DNA of 20,607 nt from Thermoplasmatota archaeon (GTDB taxonomy: Archaea > Thermoplasmatota > Thermoplasmata > GCA-020350865 > JAUVCJ01), in contig JAUVCJ010000015.1 of assembly GCA_030595765.1 (NCBI GenBank), positions 1 to 20,607 of the forward strand. The letters are read 5' to 3'. The translations under genes were made by a program, and so were the position numbers. Below the pieces are notes generated by a model. The model was not told where the DNA came from and did not search any database. It saw only the letters and a program-made list of their open reading frames with translations. Below are positions 7,051 through 14,570 of the stretch, piece by piece. Every line of letters begins with the position of its first letter. The stretch's first letter is position 1.

Positions 7051-7605
7051 GTGATCATTTACCCCACCGATACGTTGTATGGCCTAGGTGCGGACCCACT
7101 GGATTCAGACGCTCTTAAAAAAATATGGCAGCTCAAGCAGAGGCCAGAGGGAGAGCCCATTGCAATTGCGCTTCCGGGTTTTAAACAGATGGATGAAAAT
7201 TTTTACATGGACAGGCTGGAGAAGGCGCTAGCCCTTCATTTCCTGCCAGGGCCTCTTACGCTCCTGCTGAAGCCAAGGTCAGCGTTACCAGAATTGCTGG
7301 TGCCAGACAGCGGGAGAGTTGGAGTTCGAATACCTAGATTTCCTCCCATGGTCAGACTACTTCAGGATATAGGGATGCTCACTGCAACCAGCGCCAATAT
7401 TCATGGCTGTCCTGCTCCCCTCAATGTAAAGGAGGCAATCGAACAGTTTGGAGATTCTATCTCCCTTGCACTGGATGCAGGCGAACTTCCTGGCGTTCCA
7501 TCCACTGTTGTGGTTGTGGAGGATGGAGGGATAAAGGTTATAAGAGGAGGGGCAATCCCTAGCGTTGACCTAGACCGGTTTGTCCAGACTCTAAATGACA
7601 TATGA
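7051..7605 (+). CDS. YrdC/Sua5-type threonylcarbamoyl-AMP synthase (start unclear, probably upstream)
   Basis: This family makes threonylcarbamoyl-AMP from threonine, bicarbonate and ATP, the first step of the t6A37 tRNA modification. Signature pieces are YPTDTLYGLGADP, the LKQRPEGEPIAIAL lysine/arginine region, GPLTLLLKPR, VGVRIP, TATSANIHG and the late STVV strand. GTG 7051 is the first canonical start but leaves almost no residues before the YPTDT strand, whereas homologues have 20-30. Codons 6970-7050 continue the frame sensibly (WLSRPDLTVVLEHLARGKV) yet contain no ATG, GTG or TTG. A CTG at 6973, 8 nt after a GGGGG tract, is the only obvious candidate. There is no C-terminal Sua5 domain, so it is the short YrdC form. 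Confidence 0.85.
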   Translation: MIIYPTDTLYGLGADPLDSDALKKIWQLKQRPEGEPIAIALPGFKQMDENFYMDRLEKALALHFLPGPLTLLLKPRSALPELLVPDSGRVGVRIPRFPPMVRLLQDIGMLTATSANIHGCPAPLNVKEAIEQFGDSISLALDAGELPGVPSTVVVVEDGGIKVIRGGAIPSVDLDRFVQTLNDI

Positions 7606-7731
7606 ACAAGGTTGAAAAACCCTGAAGAATGGATGGATACGATTTACTGGGGTATGAAGAGAAGATGTGCAAGTTTGGAAAACTACCCCGAATAAGCGCT
7701 GAACAAGATTGAAAGAGACGGTGAAGGAAAG

Positions 7732-8619
7732 ATGAACGAGAATACTCTGCACAAGGTTCGAACCGCTGGCAAGATCGCAGGAAAAGCTCGAAATTACGGG
7801 TTAGAACTGATCCATGTCGGTGTTAGCTACCTTGAGGTGGCTCGCAAGGTTGAGGCTTTTATTGAGAGCAAAGGCGGTAAGCCTGCATTCCCAGTCAATA
7901 TTGCGGTCAATAATATAGCAGCACACTACACACCTACCCATGATGACGAGTTATTATTCAAACCCGGAGACATAGTCAAACTGGATGTGGGTGCCCATGT
8001 GGATGGCTACATTGGGGATACTGCTGCTACTGTTGAGGTGGATAAAAATGACAACTCCATCCTGCTTAGAGCATCAAAGGAGGCGTTGGAGGTGGCAATC
8101 GACATGATACGCCCTGGCACTAAGATTAGAGACATCGGTGCCGCAGTAGAACGAACCATCATGAGCTATAACCTCAAGCCAATCGAGAACCTGACCGGCC
8201 ACTGCATGGAGCGTTATAACCTTCACACCGGCCTCTCTGTCCCCAGTGTTGACGACCATTCTGAGAATGTCATCAAGGAGGGTGCGGTTCTTGCTATAGA
8301 GCCTTTTGCCACCAATGGTGCAGGCCAGGTAGGCGGGCATAAGCCCGGTAACATCTACAAGTTCGTGAGAATTCGCGATGCTAGGTCCAAGGAAGTTAGA
8401 GCTCTAATGGAATACATACAGGAGAGATACTCCTCCCTACCATTTGCCCAGCGATGGTGCCACCAGATGGACAAGCGCTCAGGCCTCCACCTGAAGAAAA
8501 TGGCGAAGATGGGCTCAATCACTTCTTACCCAATTCTCAATGATATCGGCGGCGGCCTGGTCTCTCAACACGAGCACACCGTTCTGGTCCTTAGCGACGG
8601 CGTAGAAGTTCTAACATGA
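7732..8619 (+). CDS. map: Methionine aminopeptidase, type II
   Basis: This enzyme removes the initiator Met from nascent proteins with a two-metal site. All five ligands are visible: D85 and D96 (KLDVGAHVDGYIGDTA), H157 (LTGHCMERY), E190 (AIEPFAT) and E281 (QHEHTVLVL); H65 of AAHYTP is also conserved. The insertion at about residues 195-265 marks the type II archaeal/eukaryotic class, and the 295-residue length is normal. GGTGA at 7720-7724 sits 7 nt before the ATG and fixes the start. The last codons (about 8589-8611) begin a degenerate tandem repeat that continues past the stop. It converges with the surface-protein gene. Confidence 0.93.
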   Translation: MNENTLHKVRTAGKIAGKARNYGLELIHVGVSYLEVARKVEAFIESKGGKPAFPVNIAVNNIAAHYTPTHDDELLFKPGDIVKLDVGAHVDGYIGDTAATVEVDKNDNSILLRASKEALEVAIDMIRPGTKIRDIGAAVERTIMSYNLKPIENLTGHCMERYNLHTGLSVPSVDDHSENVIKEGAVLAIEPFATNGAGQVGGHKPGNIYKFVRIRDARSKEVRALMEYIQERYSSLPFAQRWCHQMDKRSGLHLKKMAKMGSITSYPILNDIGGGLVSQHEHTVLVLSDGVEVLT

Positions 8620-8745
8620 TTTCCTATAGGCTCTAAGCGATGGCGCGAAGTTCGGACTTATTTGTGCTCGGCTCTTAGCGATTGCGTAGAAGCTCTGACA
8701 TGATCTCAGGATAGGCTCTTAGCAATGGCGCGAAGTTCGGGCAAA
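8589..8745. repeat. Decaying tandem repeats of the map gene 3' end
   Basis: Four copies of a 22-23 bp core resembling CTTAGCGATGGCGYGAAGTTC start near 8589, 8632, 8673 and 8717. Spacing measured at the TTAGCGA heptamer is 43, 41 and 44 bp. Copies 1 and 3 share GTAGAAG and end in YTCTRACATGAT; copies 2 and 4 share GCGAAGTTCGG and are preceded by ATAGGCTCT. The array is therefore a duplicated dimer of about 85 bp. Copy 1 is the coding end of map; copies 2-4 fill the gap before the convergent surface-protein stop. No gene is seen in 8620-8780. Confidence 0.75.
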
Positions 8746-8780
8746 ATCCCTGATATGCTCAGTGCTCTCAATAATTCATC

Positions 8781-11195
8781 TTAAGCATATCTCTTGCTTT
8801 TGGAGTAAGCCATGCCAGTTATTATGAACATCACCAGTACCAATATGATTATAGGGCTGAGTGCAGCAATCGACTCCATCAGGCGCGTACTTGAATCTGA
8901 AGACACTGATGCATCGATCGTGACATCCTGGGAGAAACTGCCTTCTTGAACACCTACAGTAAGTGTCAACGGATAATCTCCGGGTTCCAGGTTGCTACCA
9001 GCCTGTATGGTGATGTTGAGAGTTATAACGGAGCCCACTGTGAGTGCCTTGGTGAAAGGCAATTCATTAGCATCTGCAGTTATGATCCAGTCCTCTGAGG
9101 TGGTGCCAGTGTGATCCAGAACGAGAGTTACTAGCATGTTGCCAGTATTTTCCACTCTCAGGTTGAAGGAGTTTGAATCACCGGCAACCAAGGCTGTGGT
9201 GGTGTCAGTAGGGATCATGCTCAAATCCATTACCTCGGCGACCTCCACCTCTACCTGAATGGTTGCGTAGTTTGTTGTGTCCTTTATCGTGGCTGTTATG
9301 GTAAAATCGTAATCATCAGGCAGTGTATTCATGTTGGTAGGCCTAGCCTCTATCGTGACGTCCTTATAGGAATCTGCATTAATTGCCAGGTCAAGGTTGT
9401 TATCGATTGTAGGTGATGTGGCACCTGATGCGCGCATCCTGTAATCCCAAGTTGAGCGTAATGTTGAGTCTGGGACTATGGTCAGATTATACATCTGTGA
9501 GGTGCCAGCAGTGTTACTGACCCGTACAGTAAATGATGCGTAATCCGAGTTCGGGTCGGTTCCATCAGTTGCATCAGTCCGAAGCTCCAAAACTACTCCT
9601 GAGGTGATGTGGGCCATGACCTGAAACGAATCTTCAACTCCAACTTTGCCATCAACAACACCGCGAACCGTTATGGGTTTCTCAGTCAGGGTTGTAGAGG
9701 CAGGAGAGGTGACGGTGAGCATTATCTGGACTGACTGTGAAGGATTTAAATGGACATATCTCTCATTTATGGCGTTGGTTAATAGGGCTCCACCTGTGAA
9801 GGATGTGACCCAGTTCTCTCCTGTCTGAACCGTCTCCAGTATAACATCGTTGGCCACAGTGCCGGAGTTCTTCACAGTGAAGTTATAGAAAGCACTGCCT
9901 CCAAGGTTCACATAGGCATCAGAATTGCTTGACAGTGTAAGGTCTACTTCATTTGCAGAGGTGACTCTTGTTATCAGATTGAGAGTAATGGAAAACTTGG
10001 GTGAGGTATCGTCATTTGTGATGGTTGCAGTCATGGCCATTGTAAAAATATCGCCCTCGTTCCTTCCTGCGGTGCTTACTGTAACGGTGGTGTAACGCAT
10101 TGAGCCGGTTGGAACCGAGTTGAATGTGGTATTATCAAATTGTGCGTTCCATGAACCTGTGTCTGAGTGGGTAATTTCGATGTCAGCGGTTTGGGCCCCC
10201 ACATTCTTGGACTCGAGGTAGAACTTCACAGAGGAGTCTATTGTTGCGCTTTTCTCTGCATCGATTGATGTGAATTCGATTGCGAAGCCAGTCATGTTGA
10301 AATAGAAGTTAGTAGAATGCTCGTTGCCCTGGTAGTCAGAGACCACAATCGATACTCTGTACATCCCACCCTTGAGGTTTGATTCGCCTGAGTAGTCCCA
10401 CTCGGTCTCGAAAGATGCATATGTAGAGGTCTTTGTTGTATCCAGTTCTTCAACCTCTAGCATCACAGTACTGATCGGGTTATAGATGGTAACATTGACG
10501 AACCTGACGTTCTTTGCCCTGAACACATCAGTTACACTTCCATCGATCTTAACGACCTTGTCAGATGCTGGCACATTAGGGAAAAACACAATGGTCTCCT
10601 GACCCTGCTTGTTGCGGAATGTAACATCAATATCGGTTACAGTGTTGCCATCATTAAGTGTGAAGTGTGCAGGCTTATCATCGTTGGTGGTTAACTCCAT
10701 AAAGATGCCTCTGCTCACCTCGATTTTGACCTTTATCTTGTTTCCAGAATGGAAGGTGATGTTGTCTTCATCATTTTCGAAAGGAAGATCCCATGAGTCT
10801 TTGGTGGCTGAAGAAAGCGTGACACTTTTCTGGGCAACTATATCATCCTCGTCAAGAACCTGGATGGTGATATCCGTGGAGGGCAGAGGAGCCCTGATAG
10901 ATAAGAGAACCTCGAACACCCTAATGGGATTATGAATGGTCAGATCTCCATTGAGGTCGTCTGCAATCTCAAATATGTATTCATTCTGAACTGGTATCGG
11001 CTGGGTGGTATTCTCTGGCTCCATTTGGGTAAGAAGATTGTCGGCAGCAAAGTATAGGTTCAGATCATAAGGCTCTTCAGCAGGTACCTGTCCCACTGTA
11101 CTTCCAAGTAGGGCTAGCTGTGCCATCAGGAGCATGGCAATTAGTGTCAAGACTGTCCAGTTCTTTGCCTTTTGCAACATAAACACACATCCCAT
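8781..11195 (-). CDS. Large exported surface protein with beta-sandwich repeats and a C-terminal anchor
   Basis: An N-terminal signal peptide (KNWTVLTLIAMLLMAQLALLG then GQVPAEEP) and a C-terminal membrane helix (SPIIILVLVMFIITGMAYSKSKRYA) bracket about 740 extracellular residues. These are Thr/Ser/Asn rich, nearly Cys-free, and contain many N-glycosylation sequons. The body is a series of Ig-like beta-sandwiches. Several match the NEW3/CARDB style, for example FTVKNSGTVANDVILET and NLRVENTGNMLVTLVLDHTG, each with a sequence of the GDYPLTLTV kind. This suits an S-layer-associated or adhesive envelope protein, but no enzyme motif is seen. I chose ATG 11195, just after the predicted start of transcription; TTG 11204 and ATG 11180 are alternatives. 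It appears to be monocistronic. Confidence 0.82.
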   Translation of the reverse strand: MGCVFMLQKAKNWTVLTLIAMLLMAQLALLGSTVGQVPAEEPYDLNLYFAADNLLTQMEPENTTQPIPVQNEYIFEIADDLNGDLTIHNPIRVFEVLLSIRAPLPSTDITIQVLDEDDIVAQKSVTLSSATKDSWDLPFENDEDNITFHSGNKIKVKIEVSRGIFMELTTNDDKPAHFTLNDGNTVTDIDVTFRNKQGQETIVFFPNVPASDKVVKIDGSVTDVFRAKNVRFVNVTIYNPISTVMLEVEELDTTKTSTYASFETEWDYSGESNLKGGMYRVSIVVSDYQGNEHSTNFYFNMTGFAIEFTSIDAEKSATIDSSVKFYLESKNVGAQTADIEITHSDTGSWNAQFDNTTFNSVPTGSMRYTTVTVSTAGRNEGDIFTMAMTATITNDDTSPKFSITLNLITRVTSANEVDLTLSSNSDAYVNLGGSAFYNFTVKNSGTVANDVILETVQTGENWVTSFTGGALLTNAINERYVHLNPSQSVQIMLTVTSPASTTLTEKPITVRGVVDGKVGVEDSFQVMAHITSGVVLELRTDATDGTDPNSDYASFTVRVSNTAGTSQMYNLTIVPDSTLRSTWDYRMRASGATSPTIDNNLDLAINADSYKDVTIEARPTNMNTLPDDYDFTITATIKDTTNYATIQVEVEVAEVMDLSMIPTDTTTALVAGDSNSFNLRVENTGNMLVTLVLDHTGTTSEDWIITADANELPFTKALTVGSVITLNITIQAGSNLEPGDYPLTLTVGVQEGSFSQDVTIDASVSSDSSTRLMESIAALSPIIILVLVMFIITGMAYSKSKRYA

Positions 11196-11225
11196 AGGTG
11201 ACAAGGTTCACAATGGTACATAGAG

Positions 11226-11233
11226 TATATATT
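11226..11233 (-). promoter_or_regulatory. TATA box of the surface-protein gene
   Basis: AATATATA on the minus strand predicts transcription from about 11203, only a few bases ahead of the ATG at 11195. The message would be nearly leaderless, and no ribosome-binding site is visible. Confidence 0.5.
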
Positions 11234-11426
11234 GTTTACTTCTTTTATTTTGCGCTGGGTATAGATAAGTTCACTACTCTGGATGTGCAAGAGAGATGAC
11301 AAATGCCAATGAAAGCCCCATACGTAGATATACGCAACAATTACTGACAATTAATCAGAACCGATACAGCGAAAGTATTCTAGAGAAGGTATTCTAGATG
11401 AACATGGTAAGTATTTCTTTGAATTG

Positions 11427-11432
11427 AAAAAA
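11427..11432 (-). terminator. T6 terminator of tRNA-Gly
   Basis: Six T residues on the minus strand directly after the tRNA 3' end (A-C-C then T6), an expected archaeal RNA polymerase termination signal. It also lies at the 5' side of the surface-protein promoter region. Confidence 0.55.
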
Positions 11433-11434
11433 GG

Positions 11435-11545
11435 TGCAGCCGCCGGGAATTTCGCACCCTGCCATACAACTCTGCTGGCAGAGGATTCGAACCCGGGCAA
11501 GAGGCTTGGGAAGCCCCGATCCTAACCAGGCTAGATCACGGCTGC
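11435..11545 (-). tRNA. tRNA-Gly (CCC) with a ~37-nt intron-like insertion in the T-arm
   Basis: On the minus strand the acceptor arms GCAGCCG and CGGCTGC pair over 7 bp. The D-stem is ATCT/GGAT, with GG in the loop. The anticodon stem GGGGC/GCCTC encloses TTCCCAA, so the anticodon is CCC and it reads GGG. The variable loop is TTGC. T-stem CCGGG and loop TTCGAAT are followed by about 37 extra bases before the 3' strand CCCGG, the acceptor strand and A73; CC, but not CCA, is encoded. Removing the extra bases gives a normal tRNA of 74 nt. The insertion holds an 8-bp stem around CTGCCA/TGGCAG. Boundaries slide by several bases because flanking bases repeat. Confidence 0.85.
11447..11484 (-). other. 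Putative T-arm tRNA intron (boundaries ambiguous)
   Basis: This is the sequence between the T-loop and the 3' T-stem strand of tRNA-Gly. It can fold with an 8-bp stem (CTCTGCCA-like arm against TGGCAGGG) closed by an 11-nt loop. In the precursor, GAAT (in the T-loop) could pair with ATTC at the other junction, giving a 4-bp central helix flanked by bulges. That resembles a relaxed bulge-helix-bulge, but a strict one with two 3-nt bulges does not fit. A degenerate insertion in a dead tRNA is the alternative. Confidence 0.5.
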
Positions 11546-11563
11546 ATTTGAATCGTCGCTTGA

Positions 11564-11603
11564 CCATCTTGGCCTAAACTGTGCCATCTTGGTTGATATT
11601 GTA
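11564..11603. repeat. 20-bp tandem repeat upstream of tRNA-Gly
   Basis: CCATCTTGG occurs at 11564-11572 and again at 11584-11592, exactly 20 bp apart. This is 19-47 bases ahead of the tRNA 5' end, where promoter elements would lie. The rest of 11546-11764 holds no gene. Confidence 0.5.
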
Positions 11604-11653
11604 CCAGCAGAGCCGCTATTAAATCTTTTTATGACTGGCGCATGCAATTATAG

Positions 11654-11693
11654 TGGCGCACTTATCATTTAGGACAAATGATTTCGTGTGCCA
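11654..11693. other. 40-nt imperfect stem-loop in the dph2-tRNA gap
   Basis: Arms TGGCGCAC and GTGTGCCA (8 pairs, one G-T) enclose a second helix, ATCATTT with AAATGAT, around the loop AGGAC; a 2x3 internal loop separates the helices. It lies 72 bases past the dph2 stop, so it may be a 3' structure or processing site of the mfnA-dph2 message. No T-run follows it on the minus strand. Confidence 0.5.
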
Positions 11694-11764
11694 CACATAA
11701 TCAAGAAACCATCCAAAAGTCCTATATGTTTGGTTCTTGACTATACTCGGTCTGCAACCATTAA

Positions 11765-12811
11765 TTAATCCATGATGTCAAAGGTGTAGTCATCCCAATG
11801 GCGTAGCCCAAGCACGATCTCAAGTTCTTGAGGTGTCAGGATGGGCAGTGAGTAGCTGCTAGCATCATCCAGGGCAATTCTAGGACATAGGGTGCTTACG
11901 AATGCATCAACCCTGAACGGAAGCAGCAGGCTTGGAGTTAGCTCCCGTACCGAGAGTAAAAATCCCTCTAGTCCACGCTCTTCTAACTGTTCTAAAATGC
12001 GTCTGGCAAGATCCATTCTGCCCTGGCCTGACTTGGTGCCAACCAGTATTCCGAAAGTAGAAGCATCTTGGGCCCTAGCAATTGCGCCATGGCGTTTCCT
12101 GAGCATTAGTTCCAGCTCCTCCTCCAGGGTTCGCACCTCTCCCAGTAGTGGATCTGCCACAACCACTGGCTTGCCTGTCGCTAGCATCACCCCCAGCGGG
12201 TGGAAGTTGCCGCTACCTATGAAAAGATATGACCCGACGCTCTCCTGAATATCCATAGCCGGTGAAAAGCTGCATCCCAGGATCTGTCCGGGGTATTTGG
12301 ATCTCTTTCCGGCCTCGCCCAACTCTACTTGGAATCCCGCATCTTCAAGCAACATTTTTGCATGGCTCAATGCATCGATGTGCTGGATGGTCGTTATAAG
12401 CCCCACTGAGGAGATTAGCTTGCTCAATGCATCCTCAACCACTTCTCTTATGTTGAGGTCCATCCTTGCCTCGATAAAGAGGGTTGGTATTTCCTCGCCG
12501 GTGCTGTTCAATTTTCCGCTGGAGCTATACAATCGGCCTTCAGTGCTGTGTAATTGCTTTTCGGTGCTGTATAATTGAGAATGGCCAAAGTGCACCAATG
12601 CATCGGCTTGGGGCTGGACTGGCAAGTCGCAAGCACCATAGCAGGGATCGGCAGATATGCAATACCTTGCTTCAGTATGCTCCAAAAGGGTGGATACCAC
12701 CTCAATTGCACGGGTCTTGAGCCCTTCTGGGAACTGTAGTAGCACCTCTTTGGCTCCTATGGATGTTATCCATTTCGCAACCCGTTCCAGCTCCAGGTCG
12801 AATTCTTTCAC
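11765..12811 (-). CDS. dph2: Diphthamide synthase Dph2 (2-(3-amino-3-carboxypropyl)histidine synthase)
   Basis: A radical-SAM-like 4Fe-4S enzyme that transfers the 3-amino-3-carboxypropyl group of SAM to a His of elongation factor 2, the first diphthamide step. The three cluster cysteines are seen: DPCYGACDL (C61), ILGCSFSP (C180) and STLCPRIALDD (C309). VLLQFPEGLK, HFGHS and FIGSGNFHPLG are typical. The unusual part is residues 80-107, four heptads LYSTEKQ, LHSTEGR, LYSSSGK and LNSTGEE, inserted just after the conserved HFGHS. The start is a GTG overlapping the mfnA stop (GTGA), so the two genes are co-translated. Without the insert the length is normal at about 320. Confidence 0.93.
   Translation of the reverse strand: MKEFDLELERVAKWITSIGAKEVLLQFPEGLKTRAIEVVSTLLEHTEARYCISADPCYGACDLPVQPQADALVHFGHSQLYSTEKQLHSTEGRLYSSSGKLNSTGEEIPTLFIEARMDLNIREVVEDALSKLISSVGLITTIQHIDALSHAKMLLEDAGFQVELGEAGKRSKYPGQILGCSFSPAMDIQESVGSYLFIGSGNFHPLGVMLATGKPVVVADPLLGEVRTLEEELELMLRKRHGAIARAQDASTFGILVGTKSGQGRMDLARRILEQLEERGLEGFLLSVRELTPSLLLPFRVDAFVSTLCPRIALDDASSYSLPILTPQELEIVLGLRHWDDYTFDIMD
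12491..12574 (-). repeat. Four 21-bp repeats inside dph2
   Basis: Exactly 84 bp encode four heptapeptides of pattern L-(Y/H/N)-S-(T/S)-x-x-x. Nucleotide conservation (TATACAGCACCG, CACAGCACTG, AACAGCACCG) shows they arose by tandem duplication and then drifted. The reading frame is kept and the cluster cysteines are outside the insert. Confidence 0.85.
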
Positions 12812-13980
12812 ACTTTCACCTCTGGCCGCAGATGATGCGTAATTTCTAGCAGATCCAGTATCAGCTCGTCAATGTTGATCCTATTGATGTGTGGCATAAC
12901 CACCATTCGCAGGGCTTTTGGATGGACGGACATTGAAAGGTTCCAACCCCTAGTAGCCATGTGTTTGCACACCTCTGCAGGAGAGCTCAGTCTTTTTCCT
13001 GTGCGTATCGCCACGATGTTCATCAGCGGTTCCATTACCAGGTCGAACCCTTCCTCGCCCAATCTTTTGGCCAGGTATCGTGTCTTATCCATGCACTCAC
13101 TGACAACTTCCACATAACCAACATGGCCTAGCGACCGTAGCACTGCCCAGCATGAGGCAACAGACGCCGAGGCTCTGGTGCCTAGCAGGGACAGGGCTTT
13201 TTCCTGGGTCAAATATGGTGATGAGAATGCCGTAAGGTCCAGCCAGGAAGGCTTACGAACCAGAAATCCTCCTGCTGGAGGAGTGGAAAGTCCCATTTTG
13301 TGAGGATCTAGGGTGATGGAGCTGACCTGCTTTACTGAGAAGTCGAATGGGGGTGCTGGTTTATCCATGAAAGGCAAGACAAACCCGCCGAAGGCCGCAT
13401 CCACATGGAGATAGATGCGCGTTCCATCCAGCATCTCTCCAATCTTCTCGATGGGGTCTACGACTCCAAGCTCAGTGGTTCCAGCTACTGCAACGACTGC
13501 TGCCGTCTGGTGTTTGGATAGTTTATTCTCAAGATCCGTCAGGTCCATCCTGAACTCACTGTCAAGGTCAATGTCGACCCTATTCATCCCCAGTAGATCG
13601 ATCGCTTTGAACACCGAGAAATGCGCGCTACGAGGCACCATGACATCAAGGTTCCCATTGGCCAATTTTCTTGCTATCCATAGCGCCGTGATGTTAGATT
13701 CGGTCCCACCTGAAGTGATGTAGCCATCAGCTCCATGATGATGCATGAGGCCAGCTAGAATTGATATGACCTCCCTCTCGAGCTTGGCAGTACCGGGAAA
13801 TAGTCCAGGGTTTCCTAGATTTGCTTCTAGGAACATCTTGTGCCCCTCCAATGCCTTTTCATGGGGTGTTGTGTACATTGAGCCAAAAATTCTTCCATGA
13901 GAATATGACAGATCTTCCTGGGCAGCCTCTGCAAGGCTTTTCCGTACCAGTTCCTCAGCCAGTGGCTCAAAACCAGCCAT
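12808..13980 (-). CDS. mfnA: MfnA-type L-tyrosine/L-aspartate decarboxylase (PLP)
   Basis: A group II PLP decarboxylase of the archaeal MfnA family, which makes beta-alanine from aspartate for CoA or, in methanogens, tyramine from tyrosine for methanofuran. Seen motifs are TSGGTESNITALWIAR (phosphate-binding loop), HVDAAFGGF (D194 for the pyridine nitrogen) and SITLDPHKMG (K228, Schiff-base lysine). Its 390 residues match the family. Nothing here shows methanogenesis, so aspartate is the more cautious substrate. The ATG at 13980 lies about 30 bases past a TATA box, suggesting a leaderless message shared with dph2 downstream. Confidence 0.9.
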   Translation of the reverse strand: MAGFEPLAEELVRKSLAEAAQEDLSYSHGRIFGSMYTTPHEKALEGHKMFLEANLGNPGLFPGTAKLEREVISILAGLMHHHGADGYITSGGTESNITALWIARKLANGNLDVMVPRSAHFSVFKAIDLLGMNRVDIDLDSEFRMDLTDLENKLSKHQTAAVVAVAGTTELGVVDPIEKIGEMLDGTRIYLHVDAAFGGFVLPFMDKPAPPFDFSVKQVSSITLDPHKMGLSTPPAGGFLVRKPSWLDLTAFSSPYLTQEKALSLLGTRASASVASCWAVLRSLGHVGYVEVVSECMDKTRYLAKRLGEEGFDLVMEPLMNIVAIRTGKRLSSPAEVCKHMATRGWNLSMSVHPKALRMVVMPHINRINIDELILDLLEITHHLRPEVKV

Positions 13981-14007
13981 GGGTCGGACTTAGCAGGGAA
14001 GTAGTGT

Positions 14008-14014
14008 TTATATC
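14008..14014 (-). promoter_or_regulatory. TATA box of the mfnA-dph2 operon
   Basis: GATATAAA on the minus strand, placed so that transcription should begin within a few bases of the mfnA ATG at 13980. No ribosome-binding site precedes that ATG, in keeping with leaderless initiation. Confidence 0.55.
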
Positions 14015-14065
14015 TTACGCTCAGCATTAAAGATGGCAATACTTTTTGCCTGATGTTCTGGAAAA

Positions 14066-14548
14066 CTATAGCTTATGCTCAACGGTCTGGAGCAATGGGG
14101 ACCAGAATCTCTGGCCGCAGGCCTTGCATACCCTCGCATCCACCTCTACATGAGCGCTACACGCTGGGCACTGGGCAAGCACCTCTGTTGTTGTATTCAT
14201 TTGCGGAAATAACCTGTTCCTTTCCTTCTGAGCCAAAGGTCCGTGATGAATTAGGGGGGACCAGAAACTTGCTCCGCACTCGCTACAGCTGTCAGCCTCC
14301 ACCTCAACATCTACCCCGCATCTTGGACAGACTGCCATCTGCAAGTCCTCAGCATCGTCGAAGCCACCCTTGTCATAGGGGGCATGATCTTGATGAGCAT
14401 GGTCTCGATGAGACTCATTCCTATCGAGCCTATCCTCTTGGCCTGGTACTGGTTGCTTTGTCCGTATGAACTTGTAAACAAAGTATAGCAGAAATACTAT
14501 GGCCAGGACAACCCCGGCGTTGAACAAGAAATCCACCTCACCTGCCAT
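14066..14548 (-). CDS. Membrane-anchored double zinc-ribbon protein
   Basis: One N-terminal membrane helix (about residues 9-28, GVVLAIVFLLYFVYKFI) is followed by a His/Asp-rich linker (HRDHAHQDH) and two zinc ribbons in the cytosol. Ribbon 1 uses C74, C77, C88 and C91; ribbon 2 uses C127, C130, C141 and C144. The halves are an internal duplication: both have the pattern CPxC...VEVxA...CxxCGxxFWSPL. No catalytic motif is visible; such proteins may tether partners or sense metal, and the His-rich linker would fit metal binding (inference). A GAGGT site precedes the ATG at 14548. A GTTCGAATC hairpin separates it from the lyase gene upstream. Confidence 0.8.
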   Translation of the reverse strand: MAGEVDFLFNAGVVLAIVFLLYFVYKFIRTKQPVPGQEDRLDRNESHRDHAHQDHAPYDKGGFDDAEDLQMAVCPRCGVDVEVEADSCSECGASFWSPLIHHGPLAQKERNRLFPQMNTTTEVLAQCPACSAHVEVDARVCKACGQRFWSPLLQTVEHKL

Positions 14549-14570
14549 GTTCTAACCTCATGAGCCTACC

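Noticed and set aside
7629..7712. 27-codon frame between Sua5 and map (MDGYDLLGYEEKMCKFGK...)
   Set aside because: It looks protein-like but is short, has only a weak ribosome-binding site and no recognised family. Kept only as a candidate to compare in relatives.
8589..8745. Possible CRISPR array after map
   Set aside because: Repeat cores are degenerate, spacers are 20 bases or less and partly related to each other, and the first unit is coding sequence of map. No cas gene is near.
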